A stretch of 64,000 nt of DNA from Leptotrichia sp. HSP-536 (GTDB lineage Bacteria > Fusobacteriota > Fusobacteriia > Fusobacteriales > Leptotrichiaceae). Every line of letters starts with the position of its first letter. Position 1 is the stretch's first letter. The position numbers and the translations under genes are program-made. Location: positions 434,001 through 498,000 of the forward strand of contig NZ_CP165647.1 of the NCBI RefSeq assembly GCF_041199985.1, in the 5' to 3' direction. Below are positions 25,048 to 34,625 of this stretch, in pieces. The notes under the pieces were generated by a model. It ran no database searches and was not told where the DNA came from. It worked only from the letters and a program-made list of their open reading frames with translations.

Positions 25048-26226
25048 TTAGCTCCTGTAATCTTCCAATTTTTTTCTTCTACTCGGATGTCTTAATTTTC
25101 TTAACGCTTTTACCTCAATCTGTCTGATACGTTCTCTTGTCACGTTAAAAATTTTTCCTACTTCTTCCAAAGTCTTTTGAGAACCATCATCAAGTCCATA
25201 TCTATATCTGAGTACCATCTCCTCACGCTCATTCAATGTTTTTAATACTTCGTCAAGCTGTTCCTTTAATAAAATCCTTGTTGTCGCATCATACGGATTT
25301 GCAAATTTGTCATCTTCAACAAAATCTCCCAGTTCACTGTCTTCTTCACTTCCAACTGGTGTTTCTAAAGAAATTGGGTCCTGATTCATTTCAAGAATAC
25401 TTTTTACCTTTTCTACTGGTAATTCCAGTTTTTCAGCCAACTCTTCCGCTGTTGGCTCTTTTCCAGTTTCCTGTAAAATAATTCGGCTTTCTTTTTTAAT
25501 TTTGTTAATCGTTTCAATCATGTGAACAGGTATTCTTATTGTTCTTCCTTGATCTGCAATCGCACGTGTTATCGCCTGTCTAATCCACCATGTTGCATAA
25601 GTTGAAAATTTAAATCCTTTTTCATATTCAAATTTTTCTACAGCCTTCATAAGCCCCATATTTCCCTCTTGAATTAAATCCAGCATTTTTAATCCACGAT
25701 TTGTATGTTTTTTGGCAATACTGACAACAAGCCTTAAGTTTGATTCAATTAATTTTTGCTTTGCTTCCTCTTCGCCGTTCAAAACCCTTTGAGCATAGTC
25801 AATTTCCTCTTCATAGCTAAGTAATGGGATTTGTCCGATTTCACGCAGGTACATCTTTATTGGTTCATCCACATCCATACTTTCTGCCATTTTCAACAGA
25901 TCTGTCTGTAGTAATTTATCCACTTCCGAATCATCGATTTCACTCTCTACAAATTCGTCATGAGAATCTTCAAAATCTGATATTTCCATTTTTTCAATGT
26001 CCTCTAAAGAATCAGGAACTTTTAACAAGTCATCTTTTTCTTTCTTTGTATCTACAATTTGAACACCGTCATCAGTCAATTTTTTTATTAACTGCTCAAT
26101 TTTCTCAGTTGAAAATCCAATAGACAAAACAGAATTTATTTCTTCGTAACTTACAACTTTTTGCTCTCGTGCCTGTTTTATAAAATTTGCGAGACTATTT
26201 TTTAAATTTTGTTTTTTATCAGACAT
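25048..26226 (-). CDS. rpoD: Primary sigma factor RpoD/SigA
   Basis: Housekeeping sigma factor, 392 residues. Region 1.2 (DEPIKMYLREIGQIPLLS), region 2 (DLIQEGNMGLMKAVEKF, FSTYATWWIRQAITRAI), region 3 (IRIPVHMIETINKI) and region 4 (LRYRYGLDDG, VTRERIRQIEVKALRKLRHP) are intact. The start overlaps the dnaG stop by eight bases, giving translational coupling in a macromolecular-synthesis operon. The consensus TTGACA-17-TATAAT promoters seen in the window are its expected targets. Confidence 0.98.
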   Translation of the reverse strand: MSDKKQNLKNSLANFIKQAREQKVVSYEEINSVLSIGFSTEKIEQLIKKLTDDGVQIVDTKKEKDDLLKVPDSLEDIEKMEISDFEDSHDEFVESEIDDSEVDKLLQTDLLKMAESMDVDEPIKMYLREIGQIPLLSYEEEIDYAQRVLNGEEEAKQKLIESNLRLVVSIAKKHTNRGLKMLDLIQEGNMGLMKAVEKFEYEKGFKFSTYATWWIRQAITRAIADQGRTIRIPVHMIETINKIKKESRIILQETGKEPTAEELAEKLELPVEKVKSILEMNQDPISLETPVGSEEDSELGDFVEDDKFANPYDATTRILLKEQLDEVLKTLNEREEMVLRYRYGLDDGSQKTLEEVGKIFNVTRERIRQIEVKALRKLRHPSRRKKLEDYRS

Positions 26227-28042
26227 AATTCGGTCTCCTTATCAATATAAATTCATCATATAATTTTTCAATTTCATCAACTTTACTAATATTTTTTAAC
26301 TTTGATAATATTCTTTTCAATTCAAATTTCCTGATTTTGTCATTCTCTTCATCGCTTCTCTTTCTTTCTTCATCTATTTCCCGCTTAATCCATCCAAAAT
26401 AAATTTCTCTAAAATAAATATCTTTGTCTGTAGTATCCTTATCTGCAGAAAACTGCAATCCCATAATTATTTTTTCTTCTTCTTCAGTAATATCTATTTT
26501 GTCTAAATCCTTTATGTTGAAATTTATCATTTTCATATCTTCTATTAGCTTGTTGAATATTAAAGAGCTAAACTTTTTATTCAATAACTTTTCACACTTT
26601 TTCTTTTCAGAATCGTAATATTTTAAAACATATATAAATGTCTGTTTTTCGAGTTCAATGTATAAATCTTCTTTTTGTTTTTTAAACTTGACCAATTTCT
26701 CATCATTTGAAATTTTTATTTTCTTTGGAGATTTTTCTGGTTCTAAATTTCCTAATTCTTCTTTTAAAATGAATCCATCAATTCCAAATTCCGTTGACAA
26801 TTTTTGTAAATAAAGATTTTTTCTAAGATTATCTGTAACATTTGAAAAAAAAGGCTTAAATTTTCTAATAAATTTAGTTACATTATCTATATCTTCTAAG
26901 TCCTGTTCCTTTGAAAATTCCGAAATTAAAAAATCAAATATATCTTTTGACTCTTTCACAACTTCGATAAATGCTCGTTTCCCATTCTTTCTCAAAAACT
27001 CATCAGGGTCTTTTTCTTTACCTTTTAGGACAAGACATTTTACATCAAAATCATATTTTTTTAAAATGTAGCTTGCCTTTATTACAGCATTTCTCCCTGC
27101 TTCATCATTATCATAAGCAATTAAAACTTTATCTGTGTATTTTTTTAAAAGCTGTGCCTGCTCTTCGGTAAATGCTGTCCCAAGACTCGCCACTGCACTT
27201 TCAAATCCATTTTTTTGAGCCGTCAGTACATCTAGATAACCTTCCATCAGTATTGCAAAACCTTTTTTCTTAACATTTTCTCCTTGATACTTTATTCCAA
27301 AAAGTTCTTTTCCTTTTTTGAAAATAGGTGAATCTGGTGAATTAAGATATTTTGGCAAATTGGTATTTTTCTCAATTATCCGTCCACCAAATGCCACTAT
27401 TTTACCTTCAGTATTATAAATTGGAAAACTTATCCTATTTCTAAAACTGTCATAGATTTCTCCATTTTCATTTCTTTTAGCAAGTCCTAGCTTCATTATC
27501 TTTTCTTCTGAAAATTTTTTTTCTATTAAATATTTAAACAATTCATCTCGTATATTAGAAGCAAATCCAACTTTGAATTTTTTCATATCTTCTAGCGAAA
27601 AATCCCGATTTTTCATATACTCTAACGCTTCTTCATATTTTTCCACGTTATTTTCAAAAAAATTCTGAACTTCATTCATTATTTCAAAATATTCTTTATT
27701 TTCGGCTTGTTTCTCGCTTATTTTCTGGCCAATTATTTGAAACTTTCCATTTCTTTTTAATGGAATATTATATTTCTGCGATAATTCTTCTACTGCCTGA
27801 ACAAAGCCAATGTCATTAATTTTCATATAAAATGAAATTACATTTCCGCCAATTTGTGTACTAAAGTCCTTAAAAATATTTTTCACTGGACTGACTGTAA
27901 AGGATGGAGTTTTTTCATCTTTAAAAGGAGACAAGCCTTTATAATCTGAACCTGCTTTCTTTAAATTTACATATTCGCCGATTACTTCGACAATATCTAA
28001 ATTATCAATTAATTTTTGTATCTCTTCTTCACTATAAAACAT
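26219..28042 (-). CDS. dnaG: DNA primase with degenerate zinc-binding domain
   Basis: RNA primer synthesis at the fork. The 607-residue protein has the N-terminal CHC2-type fold (DYKGLSPFKDEKTPSFTVSP, then GGNVISF), the catalytic core and TOPRIM (ILMEGYLDVLTAQKNG, LIAYDNDEAGRNA), and a C-terminal helicase-interaction part. The four usual zinc ligands are all replaced: S38, K41, D59 and T62 sit where C, H, C and C are expected. The fold-defining EKTPSF is kept. ATG 28042 has GGGGGA upstream; the frame is open to 28069. Confidence 0.95.
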   Translation of the reverse strand: MFYSEEEIQKLIDNLDIVEVIGEYVNLKKAGSDYKGLSPFKDEKTPSFTVSPVKNIFKDFSTQIGGNVISFYMKINDIGFVQAVEELSQKYNIPLKRNGKFQIIGQKISEKQAENKEYFEIMNEVQNFFENNVEKYEEALEYMKNRDFSLEDMKKFKVGFASNIRDELFKYLIEKKFSEEKIMKLGLAKRNENGEIYDSFRNRISFPIYNTEGKIVAFGGRIIEKNTNLPKYLNSPDSPIFKKGKELFGIKYQGENVKKKGFAILMEGYLDVLTAQKNGFESAVASLGTAFTEEQAQLLKKYTDKVLIAYDNDEAGRNAVIKASYILKKYDFDVKCLVLKGKEKDPDEFLRKNGKRAFIEVVKESKDIFDFLISEFSKEQDLEDIDNVTKFIRKFKPFFSNVTDNLRKNLYLQKLSTEFGIDGFILKEELGNLEPEKSPKKIKISNDEKLVKFKKQKEDLYIELEKQTFIYVLKYYDSEKKKCEKLLNKKFSSLIFNKLIEDMKMINFNIKDLDKIDITEEEEKIIMGLQFSADKDTTDKDIYFREIYFGWIKREIDEERKRSDEENDKIRKFELKRILSKLKNISKVDEIEKLYDEFILIRRPNYV

Positions 28043-28144
28043 ATTTTTTATTCCCCCATCAAAAAGCACAGTTCCATAAAAAATACTTACACTATTAGTA
28101 TAATTTATTTTTCTAAATAGTCAATACTTTGTAAATAATTTTTT

Positions 28145-28351
28145 TTAATTTTCTATATTTTCTTCGTTAATTTCACGAATAACTTCCACTTCGTCGTCCA
28201 TTATGTCCTTGAAAACTTCATCCATTATTTCCGATTTCTGTTTTCCTTTAGCAAATTCCTTTTTCGCAATTTTTCCTGAAACGATTGCAAGTTCATATTT
28301 ATTAGGTATTTTAGTCAATAGTTCATCTATTGTTATTTTTTCTTTTTTCAT
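28145..28351 (-). CDS. rpoZ: RNA polymerase omega subunit
   Basis: A 68-residue protein with the omega signature ITIDELLTKIPNKYELAIVS, whose helices clamp the C-terminus of beta-prime. The acidic tail is normal. GAGGAG precedes the ATG. It lies between gmk and dnaG on the minus strand; gmk-rpoZ adjacency is conserved in many bacteria. Confidence 0.93.
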   Translation of the reverse strand: MKKEKITIDELLTKIPNKYELAIVSGKIAKKEFAKGKQKSEIMDEVFKDIMDDEVEVIREINEENIEN

Positions 28352-28471
28352 TTTTTATTCTCCTCTTATAGTAAAAGCACTTTAAAACAAAACTCAAAAG
28401 TTATGAACATCCTATCCAAACTTTAAAAATTATTTAGTTTTATTAATTCGATTTTGAAAAGTTCAAGTATA

Positions 28472-29017
28472 CTATAAATTAATAATATCTATTAATTCTT
28501 GACAAGACTGCTCAATATCGTTATTTATTATAGTGTAATCATATTTTGGCTCATATTCCAGCTCTTTTGCCGCATTTTTTAAACGTAGCTGAATAACTTT
28601 CTCCGTATCAGTTTTTCTATTACGAAGTCTGTTTTCGAGAGTTTCCATATCCTTTGTTCTAAAAAATACAAGAATAGCATCTTTTTTCTTTTCTTTCGCA
28701 ATTAATGCACCTTGCACATCAATTTCCAGAATTACATTTAATCCTTTATTTAAGTTGCTTTCTACAACTTCCTTCAATGTTCCGTAATAATTTCCGTGAA
28801 CATTTGCATATTCATAAAATTCGTCGTTTTTTATTTTTTGTTCAAAGATTTCCTTAGTTAAAAAAAAGTAATCTTTTCCGTTGATTTCTCCGGTTCTTGG
28901 CTGTCGAGTTGTTGCTGATATTGATAATGGAATATTTAGTCTATCTTTGACTAATTTTGTGACTGTTGATTTTCCTGAACCCGATGGCCCCGAAACAATA
29001 ATTAGTTTTCCTTTCAT
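28472..29017 (-). CDS. gmk: Guanylate kinase
   Basis: Phosphorylates GMP to GDP. The P-loop GPSGSGKSTV (about 9-18), the GMP-binding SATTRQPRTGE and GKDYFFL, and the EIDVQGA motif are intact at normal length (181 residues). It starts the gmk-rpoZ-dnaG-rpoD series after a 174-base gap from rpoC. Confidence 0.97.
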   Translation of the reverse strand: MKGKLIIVSGPSGSGKSTVTKLVKDRLNIPLSISATTRQPRTGEINGKDYFFLTKEIFEQKIKNDEFYEYANVHGNYYGTLKEVVESNLNKGLNVILEIDVQGALIAKEKKKDAILVFFRTKDMETLENRLRNRKTDTEKVIQLRLKNAAKELEYEPKYDYTIINNDIEQSCQELIDIINL

Positions 29018-29191
29018 TAAAAACCACCTCTATTTTACGTGAATAAGGGAAATTCATGTTCATAAATCTCCCTGTTCACAATATTTATACCGATAATCTA
29101 ATTCTAGAAGCGATGCTAGAATATTAACTTAAACATTTATTTAATCCAAGTATATTTTCTTATTTTTAAATCAAGTTTAACGCTGACTTCA

Positions 29192-32100
29192 TTATTTAAT
29201 TTCTACTGTTTCTTCAACATTTTCTTCAATTTCATCTGAAATATGACTAACTGTTTTCACAGCTTCATTTATTTCAATTTTTTCTTCACTTGTTTCGTAT
29301 TTTATTTCTGAATTTTCTTCTTCCACAATATCGCTCTTTAGAGTTGCATCCAGATATTTATAGTCTTTAAATCCAGTTCCTCCTGGTATTTTCTTACCAA
29401 TAATTACATTTTCCTTCAATCCTTCAAGTCTGTCTGTTTTTCCTTCAACAGCTGCATTTGCAAGAACTTTTGTTGTTTCCTGGAATGATGATGCTGAAAT
29501 GAAACTTTCCGTATTTACTGCCGCTTTTGTAATACCCTGAATTACGGAATCGTATGTTGCTGGCCGTTTTCCTTTTGAAATTAACATTTCATTTTCACGT
29601 TCCACAATTTTCTTGTCAATTAATTCGTCTTCAAGGAATAATGAATCTCCTGCTTCCTTAATCTTGATTTTTTGAAACATTTGCTTAACAATTATTTCAA
29701 TATGCTTGTCATTAACTGCAACTCCCTGCTCCCTATACACTTGCTGTACTGACTCAAGAATAAATTGCTGTGCTTCTACAAGCCCTTTTATTTTTAGAAT
29801 ATCATGTGGTGAAACAGGCCCGTCAGTAATTTTAGCGCCTTTTTCAATCAGCATTTCATTAGTTACAACCAAATGTTCTCCCACTGGAACTGTATATTCT
29901 TGAATTAATTCACCAGTTTCAGGATCTTCAATTAAGATTAATCTCATACCTTTTTTCTTTTTGTCAGAGAAAACCACACGTCCTGCAACTTCTGATAATG
30001 TAGCTTTTCCTTTTGGATTTCTTGCTTCAAATAATTCTTGTACCCTAGGAAGACCTCCAGTAATATCCTTGTTTCCTTCTCCAGTTTTCAAAATTTTAGT
30101 AATAACTTGCCCTTTTTTAACTGTATCTCCTTCACTCACCATCAAATATGCTCCATATGGAACTGCATATTCAACTCTTCTATTATCTTTTGTATAAATG
30201 ATAATTCTAGGATTTACATCGTTACTTTCGACAGGTTTTATCGCAACTTTTTCAGTGACTCCATATTTTACGTCAATATTTTCTCTTACGTAAATATCCC
30301 TAAATTCCACTTTTCCTTCTTCAGATGTAATAATTGGTATTTGATAAGGATCAAATTCTACAAGAACTTGCCCTTTCTCAATTGTATCTCCATCTTTTAC
30401 ATGTAAAGTCGAACCTGAGGGCACTTCGTATCTATGTTTGCCTATAATTACACGTCCATTTTGAGAAACAACGATTTCTTTTCCTTCTTCATTTACAAGT
30501 GTCGAAATATCTCTAAATTTGACTTTTCCAGAAATATCAGCCTTGTAATCTGACTGAACAGATGCCGCAGTTGCTACCCCTCCAGTATGGAAAGTACGCA
30601 TTGTAAGCTGTGTACCAGGCTCTCCAATTGATTGAGCTGCAATAACTCCAACTGCTTCCCCTTTAAGAATTTCTTTGTGATTAGAAAGATCTAGTCCGTA
30701 ACATTTTTTACAAACTCCTTTTTCCAATTTACAAGTCAAAGGCGTTCTTATTTCAACTTCACGAATATCCAGCTCTTCAATTTTCTTAATCAAGTCATCA
30801 GTAATCAAAGTATTTCTCTCAGCAATAACTTCTCCATTGTGAATCAAGTCTGTCGCTAAGTTTCTTCCGTAAATTCTTTCACTTAATTTTTCAATAACTT
30901 CCCCTGCATCCATCAAGTCTGATACTACAATTCCATGCTCACATCCGCAGTCATCATGATTTACAATAACTTCGTGTGAAATATCAACAAGCCTTCTTGT
31001 CAAATATCCTGAATCCGCCGTTCTTAATGCTGTATCGGCAAGTCCTTTTCTCGCTCCATGTGAAGACATAAAGAACTCAAGAATGTTAAGCCCTTCCCTA
31101 AAGTTGGCTTTAATCGGCATTTCTATAATACGTCCTTGCGTATCTGCCATAAGTCCACGCATTCCACCAAGTTGACGCATTTGCGCAATCGAACCTCTGG
31201 CTCCAGAGTTCGCCATCATGTAAACTGGATTAAATTCATCCAAGTTGTCCATCATATCCTTAGTTACCTTTGAAACTGCCTCATCCCAAATTGCAACCGT
31301 TCTTCTGTATCTTTCTGCATCAATGATTTCTCCAGCTTTATATTGTTCTTCAATTTTAGCCACTTCATTTTCAGCTTTTTCAAGAATAGATTTTTTACTT
31401 TCAGGAATTTCCAGATCTTCAATTCCAACAGTAATTCCAGCAAGCGTTCCATAATGGAATCCAAATTCCTTAATTTTATCCAATAATGCCGATGTTTTTT
31501 CAAATCCAAATCTTTTGTACAACTCAGCAATTAATTTTCCTAATTCACCTTTACCAAATGTCTTAGTATAATCTCTCACTTCTTTTGGAAGCATTGTGTT
31601 AAACATAAGACGACCTGGTGTAGTTTGAATTATTTGTCCATCAATTCTTACATTTACAAGTGCGTGAACTGCAACTTGTCCATTTTGATAAGCTGTAATT
31701 AATTGATTTTTGTTAGAAAAAGATTTCCCTTCTCCTTTTACACCTTTTCTTTCCTTTGTCATGTAATAACATCCCATTACCATATCTTGTGATGGAACTG
31801 CTATCGGTCTACCACTTGACGGTGCGATAATGTTATTTGTTGCAAGCATTAATAATTTTGCTTCCATTTGCGCTTCCTGTGACAATACCAAGTGTACTGC
31901 CATTTGATCCCCATCAAAATCCGCATTAAATGCAGAACATACAAGCGGATGAAGTCTTATTGCCTTTCCTTCTATCAAGATTGGCTCAAATGCCTGAATT
32001 GAAAGTCTATGCAATGTTGGAGCACGGTTTAAAAGAACAGGGTGATTTTTAATAATTTCTTCAATTAATTCCCATACATTTTCATCTTCTTCTTCCACCA

Positions 32101-33265
32101 TCTTCTTAGCCACTTTAATATTTGAAGCTAATTCCCTTTTTACAAGCTCTCTCATCAAAAACGGTTTATACAGCTCAAGTGCCATCTTTTTAGGAAGACC
32201 ACATTGATTCATTTTTAAACTTGGTCCAACGACAATAACCGATCTTCCTGAATAATCCACACGTTTTCCCAAAAGATTTTGTCTAAAACGCCCTTGTTTA
32301 CCTTTTAGCATATCAGAAAGCGATTTTAATTCCCTGTTATTTTGAGTAACAACTGGTTTTCCACGTCTACCATTGTCAATTAATGCATCCACAGCTTCCT
32401 GCAACATTCTTTTTTCATTTTTAATCACAATTTCAGGAGCTTTTATTGACATCAATTTTTTAAGTCTGATATTTCTGTTAATCACTCTTCTATACAAGTC
32501 ATTCAAGTCAGAAGTAGCAAATCTTCCACCATCTAATTGAACCATTGGACGTAAATCCGCAGGAATTACAGGAAGTACAGTCATAATCATCCATTCTGGT
32601 CTATTTCCAGCTTCTATCAAATCTCTTACTATTTTTAATCTTTTTATAACTTTTCTTCTTTTTTGAGTAGAATGTTCTGTATCCATTTCATTTTGAAGTT
32701 TTTTTTCTAATTCAAGCAAATCAATTTCCTCAAGTAAGGCTAAAACTCCTTCAGCTCCCATTTTTGCTGTAAATTCGTTTTTAAATTGATTTTCATGCAG
32801 TTTATATTGCCGCTCTGTCAGGATTTCTCCTTTTTGAAGCCCAGTTTCTCCTGGATCAGTCACAATGTATCTTGAAAAATACAGAACTGACTCCAATTCC
32901 TTTGTACTGATTCCCAATAAAAGGCTCATTTTATTAGGCGTACCTTTAGAATACCAGATATGTGCAATCGGTGTAGCAAGTTTAATATGTCCCATTCTTT
33001 CACGTCTAACTTTTGAAGTTGTCACTTCAACACCACATTTTTCACACACCATGCCTTTATAACGCATTCTCTTATACTTCCCGCAGGCACACTCATAGTC
33101 CTTAGACGGTCCAAATATTCTCTCACAGAATAACCCGTCCATTTCAGGCTTTAATGTTCTATAATTTATTGTTTCGGCTTTTGTTATTTCACCATACGAC
33201 CATTCCAAAATCTTTTCTGGCGATGCCAATTTTATTTGAATACTGTCAAAATCTCTTATACTCAT
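29192..33265 (-). CDS. rpoC: RNA polymerase beta-prime subunit
   Basis: Catalytic subunit, 1357 residues. The N-terminal zinc site (CACGKYKRMRYKGMVCEKCG), the active-site loop NADFDGDQMAVH, the bridge/trigger-helix segment (GEPGTQLTMRTFHTGG) and the second zinc site (CGCEHG ... CKLEKGVCKKCYG) are all present. The C-terminal about 60 residues are Glu-rich. It is unusual in being separated from rpoB by 1.36 kb containing two other genes. No obvious promoter was seen in the 88 bases before it. Confidence 0.98.
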   Translation of the reverse strand: MSIRDFDSIQIKLASPEKILEWSYGEITKAETINYRTLKPEMDGLFCERIFGPSKDYECACGKYKRMRYKGMVCEKCGVEVTTSKVRRERMGHIKLATPIAHIWYSKGTPNKMSLLLGISTKELESVLYFSRYIVTDPGETGLQKGEILTERQYKLHENQFKNEFTAKMGAEGVLALLEEIDLLELEKKLQNEMDTEHSTQKRRKVIKRLKIVRDLIEAGNRPEWMIMTVLPVIPADLRPMVQLDGGRFATSDLNDLYRRVINRNIRLKKLMSIKAPEIVIKNEKRMLQEAVDALIDNGRRGKPVVTQNNRELKSLSDMLKGKQGRFRQNLLGKRVDYSGRSVIVVGPSLKMNQCGLPKKMALELYKPFLMRELVKRELASNIKVAKKMVEEEDENVWELIEEIIKNHPVLLNRAPTLHRLSIQAFEPILIEGKAIRLHPLVCSAFNADFDGDQMAVHLVLSQEAQMEAKLLMLATNNIIAPSSGRPIAVPSQDMVMGCYYMTKERKGVKGEGKSFSNKNQLITAYQNGQVAVHALVNVRIDGQIIQTTPGRLMFNTMLPKEVRDYTKTFGKGELGKLIAELYKRFGFEKTSALLDKIKEFGFHYGTLAGITVGIEDLEIPESKKSILEKAENEVAKIEEQYKAGEIIDAERYRRTVAIWDEAVSKVTKDMMDNLDEFNPVYMMANSGARGSIAQMRQLGGMRGLMADTQGRIIEMPIKANFREGLNILEFFMSSHGARKGLADTALRTADSGYLTRRLVDISHEVIVNHDDCGCEHGIVVSDLMDAGEVIEKLSERIYGRNLATDLIHNGEVIAERNTLITDDLIKKIEELDIREVEIRTPLTCKLEKGVCKKCYGLDLSNHKEILKGEAVGVIAAQSIGEPGTQLTMRTFHTGGVATAASVQSDYKADISGKVKFRDISTLVNEEGKEIVVSQNGRVIIGKHRYEVPSGSTLHVKDGDTIEKGQVLVEFDPYQIPIITSEEGKVEFRDIYVRENIDVKYGVTEKVAIKPVESNDVNPRIIIYTKDNRRVEYAVPYGAYLMVSEGDTVKKGQVITKILKTGEGNKDITGGLPRVQELFEARNPKGKATLSEVAGRVVFSDKKKKGMRLILIEDPETGELIQEYTVPVGEHLVVTNEMLIEKGAKITDGPVSPHDILKIKGLVEAQQFILESVQQVYREQGVAVNDKHIEIIVKQMFQKIKIKEAGDSLFLEDELIDKKIVERENEMLISKGKRPATYDSVIQGITKAAVNTESFISASSFQETTKVLANAAVEGKTDRLEGLKENVIIGKKIPGGTGFKDYKYLDATLKSDIVEEENSEIKYETSEEKIEINEAVKTVSHISDEIEENVEETVEIK

Positions 33266-33352
33266 TCGTTAAGAGCCTCCTCTATTCTTTAATTCCACTT
33301 TTTTTGAAAAGTAAAGCGGGAAAACTTTTTTGTATTTTTTTAATTTATTATA

Positions 33353-33811
33353 CTAAAAATATGTTTGAATATAATCATCAATAATCCATTTACCATTAAT
33401 ATTTTTTACTATTAATTTTACTTCTTCAACTTCTCCATCAAATCCAGGATACACTGGTTTAGCTACAATCATTCCAGTATTTTGATTATAAGAGATAAGT
33501 TCATAATTTTCTGAAGGATCTTGTCCTCCTACAATTGGAGCATAATCTATAATATCATTTTCTGCTATGTAATCTTCTACTTCTTTATGATATTTAGCTC
33601 TAAATTTATCTGAAATTAAATTTGAATTATCTATGTAGGCAGGTCCTAAATTTGCATATTCTTTAAGAAATCTAAAAGCTACTTTAACAGGTTCAGCTTG
33701 TACCTGTTTCGATGAACTTGTTTTACTCAAATTTGATTTTTTAACTGCCGAAAATGTATTAACATTTGCAAAAAGTGCTAAAATAATTGCTAAACAAAAT
33801 ATTTTTTTCAT
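33353..33811 (-). CDS. Secreted DUF3828-like protein inside the rpoB-rpoC gap (second)
   Basis: A 152-residue protein. Signal peptide MKKIFCLAIILALFANVNT is followed by FSAVKKSN and a Ser/Lys linker. The mature domain has VKVAFRFLKEYAN, APIVGGQDPSENYELISYNQ and NINGKWIIDDY. The first 19 residues are almost identical to those of the gene at 33918, and the whole resembles the gene at 5599. ATG 33811 has GGAG nine bases upstream. A tandem duplication is supported by a similar non-coding stretch after both copies (around 33285-33345 and 33865-33915). Function unknown. Confidence 0.8.
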   Translation of the reverse strand: MKKIFCLAIILALFANVNTFSAVKKSNLSKTSSSKQVQAEPVKVAFRFLKEYANLGPAYIDNSNLISDKFRAKYHKEVEDYIAENDIIDYAPIVGGQDPSENYELISYNQNTGMIVAKPVYPGFDGEVEEVKLIVKNINGKWIIDDYIQTYF

Positions 33812-33917
33812 TTTCATCATCTCCTAAGAATTATTAAAATTTCTTATACTCAATTGATAAAGTTTCTCAATTCTTTATTCCACTTTTTTAAAGAAAATAG
33901 GGAAATTTTTTATTTTA

Positions 33918-34535
33918 TTAACGATATGTTGGTCCTAATCCTGTTTGTAAATGTTTCGGTATATTTATTCTACCTGCTCCATCTACTTTCCATTGTCCAT
34001 CTTCATTAATAACTTTTATATACATAATATAGTCTTTCCATTCTCCTCCATTTGTAATTATATAACCATCTTTTTCATTATACCTTACGAATTTAACTTC
34101 TTTTGGAAAATCTTGTCCTTTTTGAAAAGGATAAAATCCATATTTATCATAAAATTGTTGTTCTTCATTACTTAAATCATAATAACTTACACAATCAGGA
34201 CGTTCGTCATCTATATCTTCACTACATACATAATCCATATTCAACCCAGTTACATAATTACTGTACTCTGTTTTAAAATCATCTGTAAACCTGGGATTAT
34301 TATAAACCCAACTTTGTGTTTCTGGATTAACGAAAAATAGAGTACTACTATCATTGTCATAGCCTTGATTTCTTTTCATAAGACTATTTACAACACTTAA
34401 TGCAACTCTCACAGCTTCAGGCTGATTTTGCACAGAAGAACTATTTTTAGTTGAATTAGACTTTTTACTTGCAGAAAATATATTAACATTCACAAAAACT
34501 GCTAAAACAATCGCTAAACAAAATATTTTTTTCAT
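33918..34535 (-). CDS. Secreted DUF3828-like protein inside the rpoB-rpoC gap (first)
   Basis: A 205-residue paralogue: signal peptide MKKIFCLAIVLAVFVNVNI, FSASKKSNSTKNSSS linker, VRVALSVVNSLMKRNQ helix, a middle region with two cysteines missing in its neighbour (VCSEDIDDERPDCVSYYD), KGQDFPKEVKFVRYNEKDG, and a final INEDGQWKVDGAG. Start at 34535 after GGGAGAG. It lies 90 bases downstream of rpoB on the same strand, so it may be read through from the rpoB transcript. Confidence 0.8.
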   Translation of the reverse strand: MKKIFCLAIVLAVFVNVNIFSASKKSNSTKNSSSVQNQPEAVRVALSVVNSLMKRNQGYDNDSSTLFFVNPETQSWVYNNPRFTDDFKTEYSNYVTGLNMDYVCSEDIDDERPDCVSYYDLSNEEQQFYDKYGFYPFQKGQDFPKEVKFVRYNEKDGYIITNGGEWKDYIMYIKVINEDGQWKVDGAGRINIPKHLQTGLGPTYR

Positions 34536-34584
34536 ATTCTCTCCCAAAATTATTCTTATTTTTATTAATTTTCATAATTTTTTG

Positions 34585-34604
34585 ACAAGGGGTCAAGACC
34601 CCTT
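34585..34604. repeat. Perfect hairpin downstream of rpoB
   Basis: CAAGGGGTC-AA-GACCCCTTG is a perfect inverted repeat 22 bases after the rpoB stop. Neither side has a good T-run in the minus direction, so it may act in mRNA processing or partial termination rather than as a full terminator. Confidence 0.6.
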
Positions 34605-34625
34605 GCTATTTTACATTTAATTTTA

